Shown: one piece after another, positions 34,948 to 42,506 of the stretch
How the letters are laid out: every line of letters starts with the position of its first letter
Numbering within the stretch: the first letter of the stretch is position 1
NCBI RefSeq assembly: GCF_002236105.1
Contig: NZ_NIWU01000006.1
Location: 186,001 to 250,000 of the forward strand
Direction of reading: 5' to 3'
Length of the DNA: 64,000 nucleotides
From: Pseudomonas umsongensis
Lineage (GTDB): Bacteria; Pseudomonadota; Gammaproteobacteria; Pseudomonadales; Pseudomonadaceae
Translations under genes and position numbers: made by a program
The notes under the pieces: generated by a model
The model's input: the letters and a program-made list of their open reading frames with translations, nothing else
Database searches by the model: none
Told to the model about the DNA's origin: nothing

Positions 34948-35780
34948 GTGTCGATATGGAAAAACCACCTTTTGATCCGCACAACCCGTGGCTGGAACTG
35001 CGACGGCTGACCCCCGCACGCATTGCCCTGGGCCGCACCGGCACCAGCCTGCCGACCCGCGCACAACTGGACTTTCAGTTTGCCCACGCCCAGGCGCGAG
35101 ACGCGGTGCACTTGCCGTTCGATCATGTCGCCCTCAGCGAGCAATTGGCCGAATGCGGTCGTGACAGCCTGTTGCTGCATAGCGCTGCAACTGATCGCAA
35201 CAGCTATCTGCAACGCCCCGATCTGGGGCGAAAATTGAGCGTGGAGTCGGCAAAAAAACTGCGTGAATACGCCGCAGCCAATCCTAGGGGAGTCGATCTC
35301 GCCATCGTGGTCGCCGATGGGCTGTCGGCATTGGCTGTGCATCGCCACACACTGCCGTTCCTGGCACGCTTTGCAGAGCAGAGTTCAGCCGACGGATGGT
35401 CTATGGCACCGGTGATACTGGTAGAACAGGGCCGGGTCGCGGTAGCCGACGAAATTGGCGAACTGTTGGGTGCAAAAATGACCGTGATCCTGATCGGCGA
35501 ACGCCCTGGCCTGAGCTCTCCAGACAGCCTGGGATTATATTTCACCTACAATCCAAAGGTCGGCCTGACCGACGCCTATCGCAACTGCATCTCGAATGTA
35601 CGCCTCGAAGGCCTGACTTACGGCATGGCGGCACACCGTTTGCTTTATTTGATGCGCGAGGCGTGCCGGCGACAGTTATCCGGAGTCAACCTGAAGGACG
35701 AAGCGCAGGTGCAAACGCTGGAGTCAGACGCAGGAGCGGACATTAAAGGAAATTTCCTACTGGATTCACCGCAAGCCTGA
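34944..35780 (+). CDS. eutC: ethanolamine ammonia-lyase small subunit
   Basis: Small subunit that helps hold the adenosylcobalamin. The 278-residue product contains LTPARIALGRTGTSLPTRAQ, FAHAQARDAVHLP, LAIVVADGLSALAVHRH and FTYNPKVGLTDAYRNCISN, all diagnostic. It overlaps eutB by four bases. The GNAT gene follows after 116 bases. Confidence 0.97.
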   Translation: MSVDMEKPPFDPHNPWLELRRLTPARIALGRTGTSLPTRAQLDFQFAHAQARDAVHLPFDHVALSEQLAECGRDSLLLHSAATDRNSYLQRPDLGRKLSVESAKKLREYAAANPRGVDLAIVVADGLSALAVHRHTLPFLARFAEQSSADGWSMAPVILVEQGRVAVADEIGELLGAKMTVILIGERPGLSSPDSLGLYFTYNPKVGLTDAYRNCISNVRLEGLTYGMAAHRLLYLMREACRRQLSGVNLKDEAQVQTLESDAGADIKGNFLLDSPQA

Positions 35781-35896
35781 ACCGCTTCCGCATTGCACTT
35801 TCTCATCCTTTTCAGGCAGGATCGATGCACGGCTGCCAGTGAGTATCCTTTGCCGCCAAAGCACGTGAAGACAGCCACTTGAAGACGAGAACTACC

Positions 35897-36358
35897 ATGC
35901 GGATTATTCAAGCGACCCTCGAACACCTGGACCTGCTCACCCCATTGTTCGTCAAATATCGCGAGTTTTATGGCTCCCTGGCGTACCCGGACTCGTCCCG
36001 GGCGTTCCTCGAGAAACGCCTGCGGCGCAAGGAATCGGTGATCTACCTGGCACTGTCCGATGACGACAGCAACAAACTGTTGGGCTTCTGTCAGCTGTAC
36101 CCCAGCTTTTCTTCGCTTTCGCTCAAGCGCGTTTGGATCCTAAACGACATCTACGTCGCCGAAGACGCCCGCCGCCAGTTGGTCGCCGACAACCTGATCC
36201 GCACCGCGAAGAAAATGGCCAAGGAAACCAACGCGGTGCGCATGCGCGTGTCCACCAGCAGCAACAACGAAGTGGCACAAAAAACCTACGAATCCATCGG
36301 ATTCAAGGAAGACACCGAGTTCAAGAACTACGTATTGCCGATCAGCGACGAGTTGTAA
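35897..36358 (+). CDS. GNAT-family N-acetyltransferase
   Basis: A 153-residue single-domain acetyltransferase. The acetyl-CoA-binding region ILNDIYVAEDARRQLVADNLIRTA and the C-terminal VSTSSNNEVAQKTYESIGFKED match the family. Substrate is unknown. A homologue follows eutC in other pseudomonads, so it may belong functionally to the ethanolamine locus. The ATG at 35897 (MRIIQATLEHL) is preferred over an ATG six codons upstream. Confidence 0.88.
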   Translation: MRIIQATLEHLDLLTPLFVKYREFYGSLAYPDSSRAFLEKRLRRKESVIYLALSDDDSNKLLGFCQLYPSFSSLSLKRVWILNDIYVAEDARRQLVADNLIRTAKKMAKETNAVRMRVSTSSNNEVAQKTYESIGFKEDTEFKNYVLPISDEL

Positions 36359-36366
36359 GGAAAAAA

Positions 36367-36396
36367 GATCGCAGCGTTCGGCCGAAGGCTGCGATC
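36367..36396 (+). terminator. hairpin after the GNAT gene (degenerate REP)
   Basis: GATCGCAGC/GCTGCGATC (36367-36375 and 36388-36396) with a self-complementary loop containing TTCGGCCGAA. It shares the GATCGCAGC arm with the GTAGGAGC REP family and stands nine bases after the stop, so it may end the eut transcript. Confidence 0.6.
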
Positions 36397-36561
36397 TGGT
36401 TCTCGCAGAAATCCCCTGCTACAAACCCTACGCGCTTTTCACTTCCCAGCCCGTATAATTCCGTTCTTTCCGGCTTGTAAGAAAAACTACCTCCTGTCTG
36501 TAGTCTTACGCGAAGTCATCCGCAGGCCTGCCGAACCGGGCCGTTACCACAGGTGCCGTCC

Positions 36562-37218
36562 ATGGATTTCAACCCGCTCGATCTCGTCCTGCATCTCGAT
36601 GTCTACCTCGATTTGCTGGTCAACAACTACGGGCCATGGATCTACGCCATTCTCTTCCTGGTGATCTTCTGTGAAACCGGCCTGGTGGTCATGCCTTTCC
36701 TGCCGGGCGATTCGCTACTGTTCATCGCTGGCGCCGTCGCGGCCGGTGGCGGGATGGACCCGGTATTGCTGGGCGGCTTGCTGATGCTCGCGGCGATCCT
36801 CGGTGACAGCACCAACTACATCATCGGACGAACGGCGGGCGAACGATTGTTCAGCAACCCGAACTCGAAGATCTTCCGGCGCGACTACTTGCAACAAACC
36901 CACGATTTCTATGACAAACACGGCGGCAAAACCGTGACCCTGGCGCGTTTCCTGCCGATCATCCGCACCTTTGCCCCCTTCGTCGCCGGCGTCGCGAAAA
37001 TGCCTTACCCGCGCTTCTTCGCCTTCAGTGTGCTGGGCACGGTGCTCTGGGTCGGCGGCCTGGTCACCCTGGGTTTCTTCTTCGGCAACGTACCCTTCAT
37101 CAAATCGAACCTCTCGCTGCTGGTGGTCGGCATCATCCTGCTGTCGCTGGTGCCGATGATCATTGGTGTCGTGCGCAGCCGTTTTGGCAGTTCGAACTCC
37201 AAAACCGCATCGCGCTGA
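36562..37218 (+). CDS. dedA: DedA-family membrane protein
   Basis: A 218-residue polytopic protein of the DedA/VTT family, associated with undecaprenyl-phosphate or phospholipid translocation and membrane homeostasis. Signatures are FCETGLVVMPFLPGDSLLF, ILGDSTNYIIGRTAG, LARFLPIIRTFAPFVAG and MPYPRFFAFSVLG. It starts at the ATG at 36562; a GTG three codons earlier is possible. mtfA begins five bases after its stop. The second DedA domain in the window is fused to a PAP2 phosphatase (19220-20536). Confidence 0.93.
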   Translation: MDFNPLDLVLHLDVYLDLLVNNYGPWIYAILFLVIFCETGLVVMPFLPGDSLLFIAGAVAAGGGMDPVLLGGLLMLAAILGDSTNYIIGRTAGERLFSNPNSKIFRRDYLQQTHDFYDKHGGKTVTLARFLPIIRTFAPFVAGVAKMPYPRFFAFSVLGTVLWVGGLVTLGFFFGNVPFIKSNLSLLVVGIILLSLVPMIIGVVRSRFGSSNSKTASR

Positions 37219-37222
37219 CAGG

Positions 37223-38035
37223 ATGTGGTCCCTTGCCGCCTGGCGACGTCGACGCATCCTGGCCAGGCACCCGATAGCCGACGACATGTGGCAGCGGGTG
37301 CGTCATCACCTGAGTTTCCTGGATGGCATCAGCGCCGCCGAAGACCAGTGGCTGCGTGAAGCCTGCGTACTGTTTCTGCAAGACAAACACCTGACCGCCC
37401 TGCCCGGTGTCGAGCTGCATCAGGAACAACGCTTGCTGCTCGCCGCCCAGGCGCAACTGCCGTTGCTGCATCTGGGCGACCTGAACTGGTATCAGGGCTT
37501 TCACGAAATCGTCCTCTACCCCGACGACTTCCTCAGCCCCCAGCGCCATCGCGACGCCAGTGGGGTCGTGCACGAATGGGACGGCGAGCACAGCGGTGAA
37601 GCCTGGCAGCAAGGGCCGATCATCCTGGCCTGGCCCGGGGTCATGGCCAGCGGTGGCTGGGAGGGCTACAATCTGGTGATCCACGAACTGGCGCACAAGC
37701 TCGACATGCTCAATGGCGATGCCAACGGCTTGCCCCCGCTGCACGCGAACATGCGCGTCAGCGACTGGGCCAGGATCATGCAAGAGGCCTACGACGACCT
37801 CGACCGCCAACTGGAGCGCAATCCAGACGCCGAGACTGCCATTGATCCGTATGCCGCGGAAAACCCGGCCGAGTTTTTTGCCGTCACCAGCGAATACTTC
37901 TTCAGTGCCCCGGATTTGCTGCACGAGGCTTATCCACAGGTCTACGAGCAACTCAAGCTGTTCTATCGCCAGGACCCGCTGGCGAGGCTGCGGCAACTTC
38001 TGGCCGAGAACCCGGTCTATCAGGCACACGACTAA
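37223..38035 (+). CDS. mtfA: M90-family zinc peptidase MtfA
   Basis: Cytoplasmic zinc metallopeptidase; the E. coli homologue binds the Mlc repressor and so affects glucose transport. The 270-residue product carries the HELAH zinc motif (NLVIHELAHKLDMLNG) and the downstream glutamates in NPAEFFAVTSEYFF. The ATG at 37223 lies five bases after the dedA stop; codons further upstream overlap dedA. Mlc itself is not in this window, so the physiological target here is open. Confidence 0.92.
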   Translation: MWSLAAWRRRRILARHPIADDMWQRVRHHLSFLDGISAAEDQWLREACVLFLQDKHLTALPGVELHQEQRLLLAAQAQLPLLHLGDLNWYQGFHEIVLYPDDFLSPQRHRDASGVVHEWDGEHSGEAWQQGPIILAWPGVMASGGWEGYNLVIHELAHKLDMLNGDANGLPPLHANMRVSDWARIMQEAYDDLDRQLERNPDAETAIDPYAAENPAEFFAVTSEYFFSAPDLLHEAYPQVYEQLKLFYRQDPLARLRQLLAENPVYQAHD

Positions 38036-38148
38036 GGTCTACACGACCTCTGGTACGTGGCGTCGCCGTAGGAATATGCCTATAATCGCCGCCACTTTTT
38101 GGTCAATCCGGCCAAGTGTTTCTGGTCAACTAACGGGGGCAACGCCCA

Positions 38149-38676
38149 ATGAGCTACAGCAAGATTCCGGCTGGCAAAGACCTGCCGAACGACATCTACG
38201 TCGCGATCGAGATTCCGGCCAACCACGCGCCGATCAAATACGAAATCGACAAAGACAGCGATTGCCTGTTCGTTGACCGTTTCATGGCCACCCCTATGTT
38301 CTACCCGGCCAACTACGGTTACATCCCGAACACCCTGGCAGACGACGGTGACCCCCTCGACGTGCTGGTCGTAACCCCTTACCCGGTTGCTCCAGGTTCG
38401 GTGATCCGCGCTCGCCCAGTCGGCATCCTGAACATGACCGACGATGGCGGCGGCGATGCCAAAGTGATCGCGGTTCCACACGACAAGCTGTCCCAGCTGT
38501 ACGTCGACGTGAAGGAATACACCGACCTGCCTCCACTGCTGATCCAGCAAATCGAGCACTTCTTCGCGAACTACAAAGATCTCGAAAAAGGCAAATGGGT
38601 GAAAATCGAAGGCTGGGACGGCGCAGACGCCGCCCGTGCTGCGATCACCCAGTCGGTTGCCAACTATAAAGGTTAA
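38149..38676 (+). CDS. ppa: inorganic pyrophosphatase
   Basis: Cytoplasmic family-I pyrophosphatase. The product is the standard 175 residues with YEIDKDSDCLFVDRF, YPANYGYIPNTLADDGDPLD (metal-binding aspartates) and EHFFANYKDLEKGKWVK. A clear ribosome site (GGGGGCAA) precedes the ATG, and a strong intrinsic terminator follows. Confidence 0.98.
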   Translation: MSYSKIPAGKDLPNDIYVAIEIPANHAPIKYEIDKDSDCLFVDRFMATPMFYPANYGYIPNTLADDGDPLDVLVVTPYPVAPGSVIRARPVGILNMTDDGGGDAKVIAVPHDKLSQLYVDVKEYTDLPPLLIQQIEHFFANYKDLEKGKWVKIEGWDGADAARAAITQSVANYKG

Positions 38677-38713
38677 GAGCAGCTGCAGGCTTTGAGCCAT
38701 CAGTTTCAAGAAG

Positions 38714-38740
38714 AACCCCGGTTGATCCGGGGTTTTTTTT
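38714..38740 (+). terminator. intrinsic terminator of ppa
   Basis: Stem AACCCCGG/CCGGGGTT (38714-38721 and 38727-38734), five-base loop, then a run of Ts to 38740. Textbook rho-independent terminator 37 bases after the ppa stop. Confidence 0.95.
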
Positions 38741-38905
38741 GGGCGCCTGTAAAGCCGCTTTAAACAGTTTGTTTATCTCGCCACATCCCAAGGTTTTCAT
38801 GTTTATTTTTTACCCAACACGTCTCACATCCAGTCGTAAATTTCCCGCGAAATTTGAACGGGACGTTTATTCAAACCCCTGACCGGCGCCAGTAGACTCC
38901 CGGTC

Positions 38906-39652
38906 ATGAAAAAGAACACTAGCGGCCCTCGGTTTAAAGCGCTCCTTGAAGCAGCGAACATCACGACGACAGGATTCGCCGAATTCCTGGATACGGCTCC
39001 GCAAAATGTACACAACTGGTACAGCCGCGGCGTGCCCGCCCACTGCATGGAAGAAGTCGCCAGGAAACTCTCGGTCAACAGCGACTGGCTGAAAACCGGC
39101 GAAGGCTTGAAAGACGCCAGGCACTTGCGCCTCCTCGACGACTCCGGCAACACCTTCGACGCCCAGGCGATCCGAGGTGTCTACACCGTGGTCGAACCCA
39201 TCGACATCGAATTGCCGTTCTACAAGGAAGTGATCACGGCCCCCGGCTCCAACAAGACCCACGTCATCGAAGACCGCGAACAATGCCTGCGCCTGCCCCG
39301 CAGCCACCTCGACTTCCTGGAAATCAATCACACCGACGCCATCGGCGCCGCGATGATCGGCAACAGCATGGCCGAGAAAATCGATGACGGCTCCACCCTG
39401 GCGATCGATCGCGGGCTGACCCAGATTGTCGATGGCGAAATCTACGCTATCGAACATGACGGCATGCTGCGAATCAAATACCTGCACCGACTGCCGGGCA
39501 ACTCCCTGCGCTTGCGCAGCCATAACCGCGCGGACTACCCGGATGAAATCTTCAGGCCCGCGCAAATCGAAGAGCAGAACATCAGGGTACTGGGCTGGGT
39601 GTTCTGGTGGTCGACACTGAACAAACGTCGGCCACCGCTGCCGTTCCTGTAG
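38906..39652 (+). CDS. XRE-S24 (CI/LexA-like) transcriptional regulator
   Basis: A 248-residue regulator with an N-terminal helix-turn-helix (TGFAEFLDTAPQNVHNWYSR) and a C-terminal S24 peptidase domain: catalytic Ser154 in GNSMAEKI and Lys191 in LRIKYLHRL. The linker shows no Ala-Gly or Cys-Gly dipeptide, the usual self-cleavage site. The overall plan is that of phage CI or pyocin PrtR repressors, yet no phage genes are nearby. Its TAG stop (39650-39652) lies inside the adjoining REP sequence TGTAGGAGCG. Targets are unknown; the gene could regulate the mag operon or the small transcript downstream. Confidence 0.85.
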   Translation: MKKNTSGPRFKALLEAANITTTGFAEFLDTAPQNVHNWYSRGVPAHCMEEVARKLSVNSDWLKTGEGLKDARHLRLLDDSGNTFDAQAIRGVYTVVEPIDIELPFYKEVITAPGSNKTHVIEDREQCLRLPRSHLDFLEINHTDAIGAAMIGNSMAEKIDDGSTLAIDRGLTQIVDGEIYAIEHDGMLRIKYLHRLPGNSLRLRSHNRADYPDEIFRPAQIEEQNIRVLGWVFWWSTLNKRRPPLPFL

Positions 39653-39747
39653 GAGCGAGCATGCTCGCGATGGACGTCAACGATTACGCGGGAAATCTGG
39701 CACCCCGCAGCGTTCTCCGGTTTTTCGCGATCATGCTCGCTCCTACA
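39649..39747. repeat. REP doublet (REPIN) overlapping a stop codon
   Basis: TGTAGGAGCGAGCATGCTCG (39649-39672 arm) and an imperfect inverted copy TCGCGATCATGCTCGCTCCT.. (39725-39747). Same family as 5501-5599. Its second to fourth bases are the stop codon of the S24 regulator. Confidence 0.85.
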
Positions 39748-39837
39748 AGAGCTAGCGAACAAACACCAGACCACCCAATTCGCCCACCCAGGAACCCCAT
39801 CTCACACACCAAGCTGGGAATTTCACAAAAAAATCAG

Positions 39838-40023
39838 TATGCTGCGCCCCACATTTGCGCATCGACCCGCCAAGCGGCCCTGATCGCACCGACAAGGCAG
39901 ATGACTTTCTCGCCAAGTCCCACAGCCGGACGCAAGATCCGGGTGTACGTTTTGAAGGCTGGCGCGGTTTACCAAAAATGAACCAAGCCAGTCCCCGAGA
40001 AGCCGGCCACAAGCCGGCTTTTT
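39838..40023 (+). other. possible small transcript or small gene
   Basis: Of the 405 bases between the S24 gene and magF, the right-hand part carries a -10-like TATGCT (39838-39843) without a convincing -35, and a strong rho-independent terminator at 40000-40023 that no neighbouring gene needs (magF reads leftward). Two short reading frames cross it: an ATG frame of 26 codons near 39901 and a longer TTG frame that runs into the terminator. Neither resembles anything I recognise. A small RNA is as likely as a small protein. Confidence 0.3.
40000..40023 (+). terminator. intrinsic terminator, rightward orphan
   Basis: Stem AAGCCGGC/GCCGGCTT (40000-40007 and 40013-40020) with loop CACAA and following TTT, reading rightward. 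On the minus strand it lies 35-60 bases beyond the magF stop and could also end the mag operon there, though without a good U-run in that direction. Confidence 0.75.
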
Positions 40024-40057
40024 AATGCCCGTAATAATGTCATCCCGCCCCTTTCTC

Positions 40058-40870
40058 TCACGGATAACTAAACGATTTCACCAACGTCAGCTCCCCCACC
40101 GCCCGCATCGGCACCAGAAACGTCTCCATCTTCTCACTCGGCGTCCCCTCCTCCGTAATCACCGTCACCTGCGCCGTCGTCAGCGGTTGCACCGCATCCT
40201 CCTGCCCTTCTTCATCGCTGCGGTACCCACCGCCAAAGTAATTCACATACACCAGATACTGCCCCTTGATCGGCGCGGGCATGGCGAAGATTTCCGGGCC
40301 GTAGCCGGTGGTGACGTCGACATCGAGTGCGGCGCCGTTGGCCACGGCGCGGTCGCCGTACCAGATGTGGGCGCCGTCGGGGGTGATCAGGTGCAGGTCA
40401 AGGTCGGTGCCGTCGCTGTCCCAGGCCAGCAGCACGCGTAGTTTGGCTGGAGTTGCTCCACCACTGGCGTTGAGGAATTGCACGCGGCGGTGTTGCTGGC
40501 CGTCGGGGCTGCGGACTTCGACGCTGTTACTGCCACTGGGGAATGAGAACGGTCGATCGAAGCCTCCCGCGGTATCGATTTTCAGCGGCATGCTGACGCC
40601 GTTGACGATTAGTCGGCCGGGTTCGCCGTTCTTAGGCGCGGCGTTGATCTGACCTTTGATACGTGCGGTGTTTGCCTGTCCCGCCGGGGTGTTCACCGAT
40701 GAGGCCGGGTAGTTGACGATCTGCCGAAAATTTTCGCCTTCCCCTTCGGCGGCGCCGGTTCGCCAGCCGCCAGAGGGGGTGCCGAGTTTGACGCTGTCGG
40801 CGGCGGTTGCCGGGGATAACAGGGCGAGCGCGCAGAGCAGCAGCAAGACCTGTGGATAACGATCTGTCAT
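40058..40870 (-). CDS. magF: DUF2135 secreted protein (YfaP-like)
   Basis: A 270-residue predicted periplasmic protein with a signal peptide ending ATAA. The DUF2135 core reads LRVLLAWDSDGTDLDLHLITPDGAHIWYG and GQYLVYVNYFGGGY, resembling a beta-sandwich. It is a clear paralogue of magA at the other end of the operon, sharing FxFxSGSNSVEVRS, LDLHxxTPDGxH and the ending FLVPMRAVGELTLVKSF. It is the last gene of the mag operon, three bases after magE. Biochemical function is unknown. Confidence 0.85.
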   Translation of the reverse strand: MTDRYPQVLLLLCALALLSPATAADSVKLGTPSGGWRTGAAEGEGENFRQIVNYPASSVNTPAGQANTARIKGQINAAPKNGEPGRLIVNGVSMPLKIDTAGGFDRPFSFPSGSNSVEVRSPDGQQHRRVQFLNASGGATPAKLRVLLAWDSDGTDLDLHLITPDGAHIWYGDRAVANGAALDVDVTTGYGPEIFAMPAPIKGQYLVYVNYFGGGYRSDEEGQEDAVQPLTTAQVTVITEEGTPSEKMETFLVPMRAVGELTLVKSFSYP

Positions 40871-40873
40871 GGC

Positions 40874-42505
40874 CTATTCCAGCAAGAGGTGGCGGGCGAG
40901 CCCTTCGATATAGGTTTCATCCTGGCCGTTGGGATGCGCTTCGAAGGCCAGGTGCAGGTATTCGTGGGTCAGGTCGAGGCGGTCCTGCAGCGAAAGCACG
41001 CCGCGCGCGTAGATGCGCTGGCGTTCACGGTCGACGAAAGGACGGCCGAAGGCCAGGCGACATACGGCGAAGGTGCTGACTTCGTTGTAGCCGGCTTCGC
41101 TTTCAAGACGGGGGCGCCAGCCGCGGCGTTGCTTTTGCAGCCAGTCTTGCGCGGCGGGCAGCGCCTCGCAGGAAGCAACAGGATTATCCCAGCGGCTGAG
41201 GCTGGCGCGCGGGTATGCGTGGAGCAGGATGGCGTCGTAGCGCTGGCCGGCGTTGGCTTGGTCCACGGCAAGTTGCCAGGACAATCTGTCGAGGCCTGGC
41301 TGATTGGAGTGGTAGGTCACGGTGCTCCCGGTGAGCACCAGGTCGCTGGTCCAGGCGGCGATGCTGCGTACCTGCGCCGTGGCTGGGCGTGGGGCGACGC
41401 GCTGGTGCTGACTGCTGTCGTCGATGCTCAGGCAATCACCGCGGCGCGTGGCGTTTTGCAGCAGGTAGGTGCGGATGGCCACGGCCAGGGCCTTGGCGGC
41501 CTCAACGGGTTCGGCACTGGCTTCACGCTGCAGGACTCGGGCGACGTACTCTTCGCGATCGAGGCGGGCGACCAGTTTTGGTGAAGGGCTGTCGTTGAGT
41601 AAAAACAGGTCGCCGTCACTGTGGATATCCAGTTGGTTGCCGTTGACGAACTCGACCCGGTAATCGCCCCGCAACAGGCCGGACGACATGACACGGTCAC
41701 CTGACATGACCCGCTGCAGTGGATAGCGGGAGAAAAGATCGACTTCGACACACTTCCCCGCCTCCACCGGCCAGGACGTCGGCAGCACCACGGACAACGC
41801 CTGGGCGTAATCGCGCAGAACCCGCTGGCTGGTTCCGCGTCCTCCCGCCCAGATCGGCGTGCCATCCGTCGTCCAACCGGCGAATCCACCCTGACGCGAC
41901 GCTGTATCCCGGTCCCCGAGCCAGCTCCAGGTCTTCACCCGCAAGCGACTGCCGAGCTCGCCCACGACGTTGCCATCCGCCGCGTTCAATAGCACATCCA
42001 GCAATACCCGACGCGCCTGGTCCTGCGCCGGCATCAGCGCCAACATGCGCAACAATTCCACCACCGAAACCCGGGTGGCTGGCTGCAAGGATGGCAAGTC
42101 CAGCAGCCACTCCGGCGCCTGACGAGCCTGCCAATACGCTCGCCAACCAGAAACATCAATACCCAATCGCGCCGGCTCGAAATACAGCCCACAGGACTTC
42201 ACCAGCGCCTGATCCCGCTCGATCTTGCCACCGGCGGTGCAACAATAGACGTCTTCCTTCGACTGCCCGCGACACTCGTACGCCGGCTCACGCGCGCCGG
42301 TGTCCACCAGCCAGGCGTACACAAACAACTTCCAGACACTGCCCAGGGGCGCCTGCAAACTGTCGGGCAAAGGTTCGCGCGACAGCACCTGCGTTCGGCT
42401 CAACGTCAGCAACTGATCCTTGAAAGCCAGGCGCAAGGGCTCTTCCTGCGCACTGACCAGCGCGGGAATCAGACACAGCAGCAACCAGACCCAAGGCCGA
42501 TACAT
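40874..42505 (-). CDS. magE: DUF2300 envelope protein with three peptidoglycan-enzyme-like segments (YfaQ-like)
   Basis: A 543-residue exported protein (signal peptide ending VSA). By eye it has three parts. Residues about 45-240 resemble a serine penicillin-binding or beta-lactamase-type domain: S56-V-W-K59 as SxxK, and KTW at 191-193 followed by GGFAGWTTDGTPIWAGG where PBPs have KTG. Residues about 285-420 read like SpoIID: LDREEYVARVLQREASAEPVEA, ALAVAIRTY and TVTYHSNQPG, with Glu328 at the SpoIID catalytic position. The end has a zinc-protease-like HEYLH (514-518) with Glu534 downstream. The family is annotated only as DUF2300. It lies one base after magD. The domain reading is my inference. 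Confidence 0.82.
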   Translation of the reverse strand: MYRPWVWLLLCLIPALVSAQEEPLRLAFKDQLLTLSRTQVLSREPLPDSLQAPLGSVWKLFVYAWLVDTGAREPAYECRGQSKEDVYCCTAGGKIERDQALVKSCGLYFEPARLGIDVSGWRAYWQARQAPEWLLDLPSLQPATRVSVVELLRMLALMPAQDQARRVLLDVLLNAADGNVVGELGSRLRVKTWSWLGDRDTASRQGGFAGWTTDGTPIWAGGRGTSQRVLRDYAQALSVVLPTSWPVEAGKCVEVDLFSRYPLQRVMSGDRVMSSGLLRGDYRVEFVNGNQLDIHSDGDLFLLNDSPSPKLVARLDREEYVARVLQREASAEPVEAAKALAVAIRTYLLQNATRRGDCLSIDDSSQHQRVAPRPATAQVRSIAAWTSDLVLTGSTVTYHSNQPGLDRLSWQLAVDQANAGQRYDAILLHAYPRASLSRWDNPVASCEALPAAQDWLQKQRRGWRPRLESEAGYNEVSTFAVCRLAFGRPFVDRERQRIYARGVLSLQDRLDLTHEYLHLAFEAHPNGQDETYIEGLARHLLLE

Positions 42506-42506
42506 A

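Noticed and set aside
38906..40057. S24 repressor as the edge of a prophage
   Set aside because: No integrase, lysis, tail or att-like direct repeats are nearby; neighbours are ppa and the mag operon.
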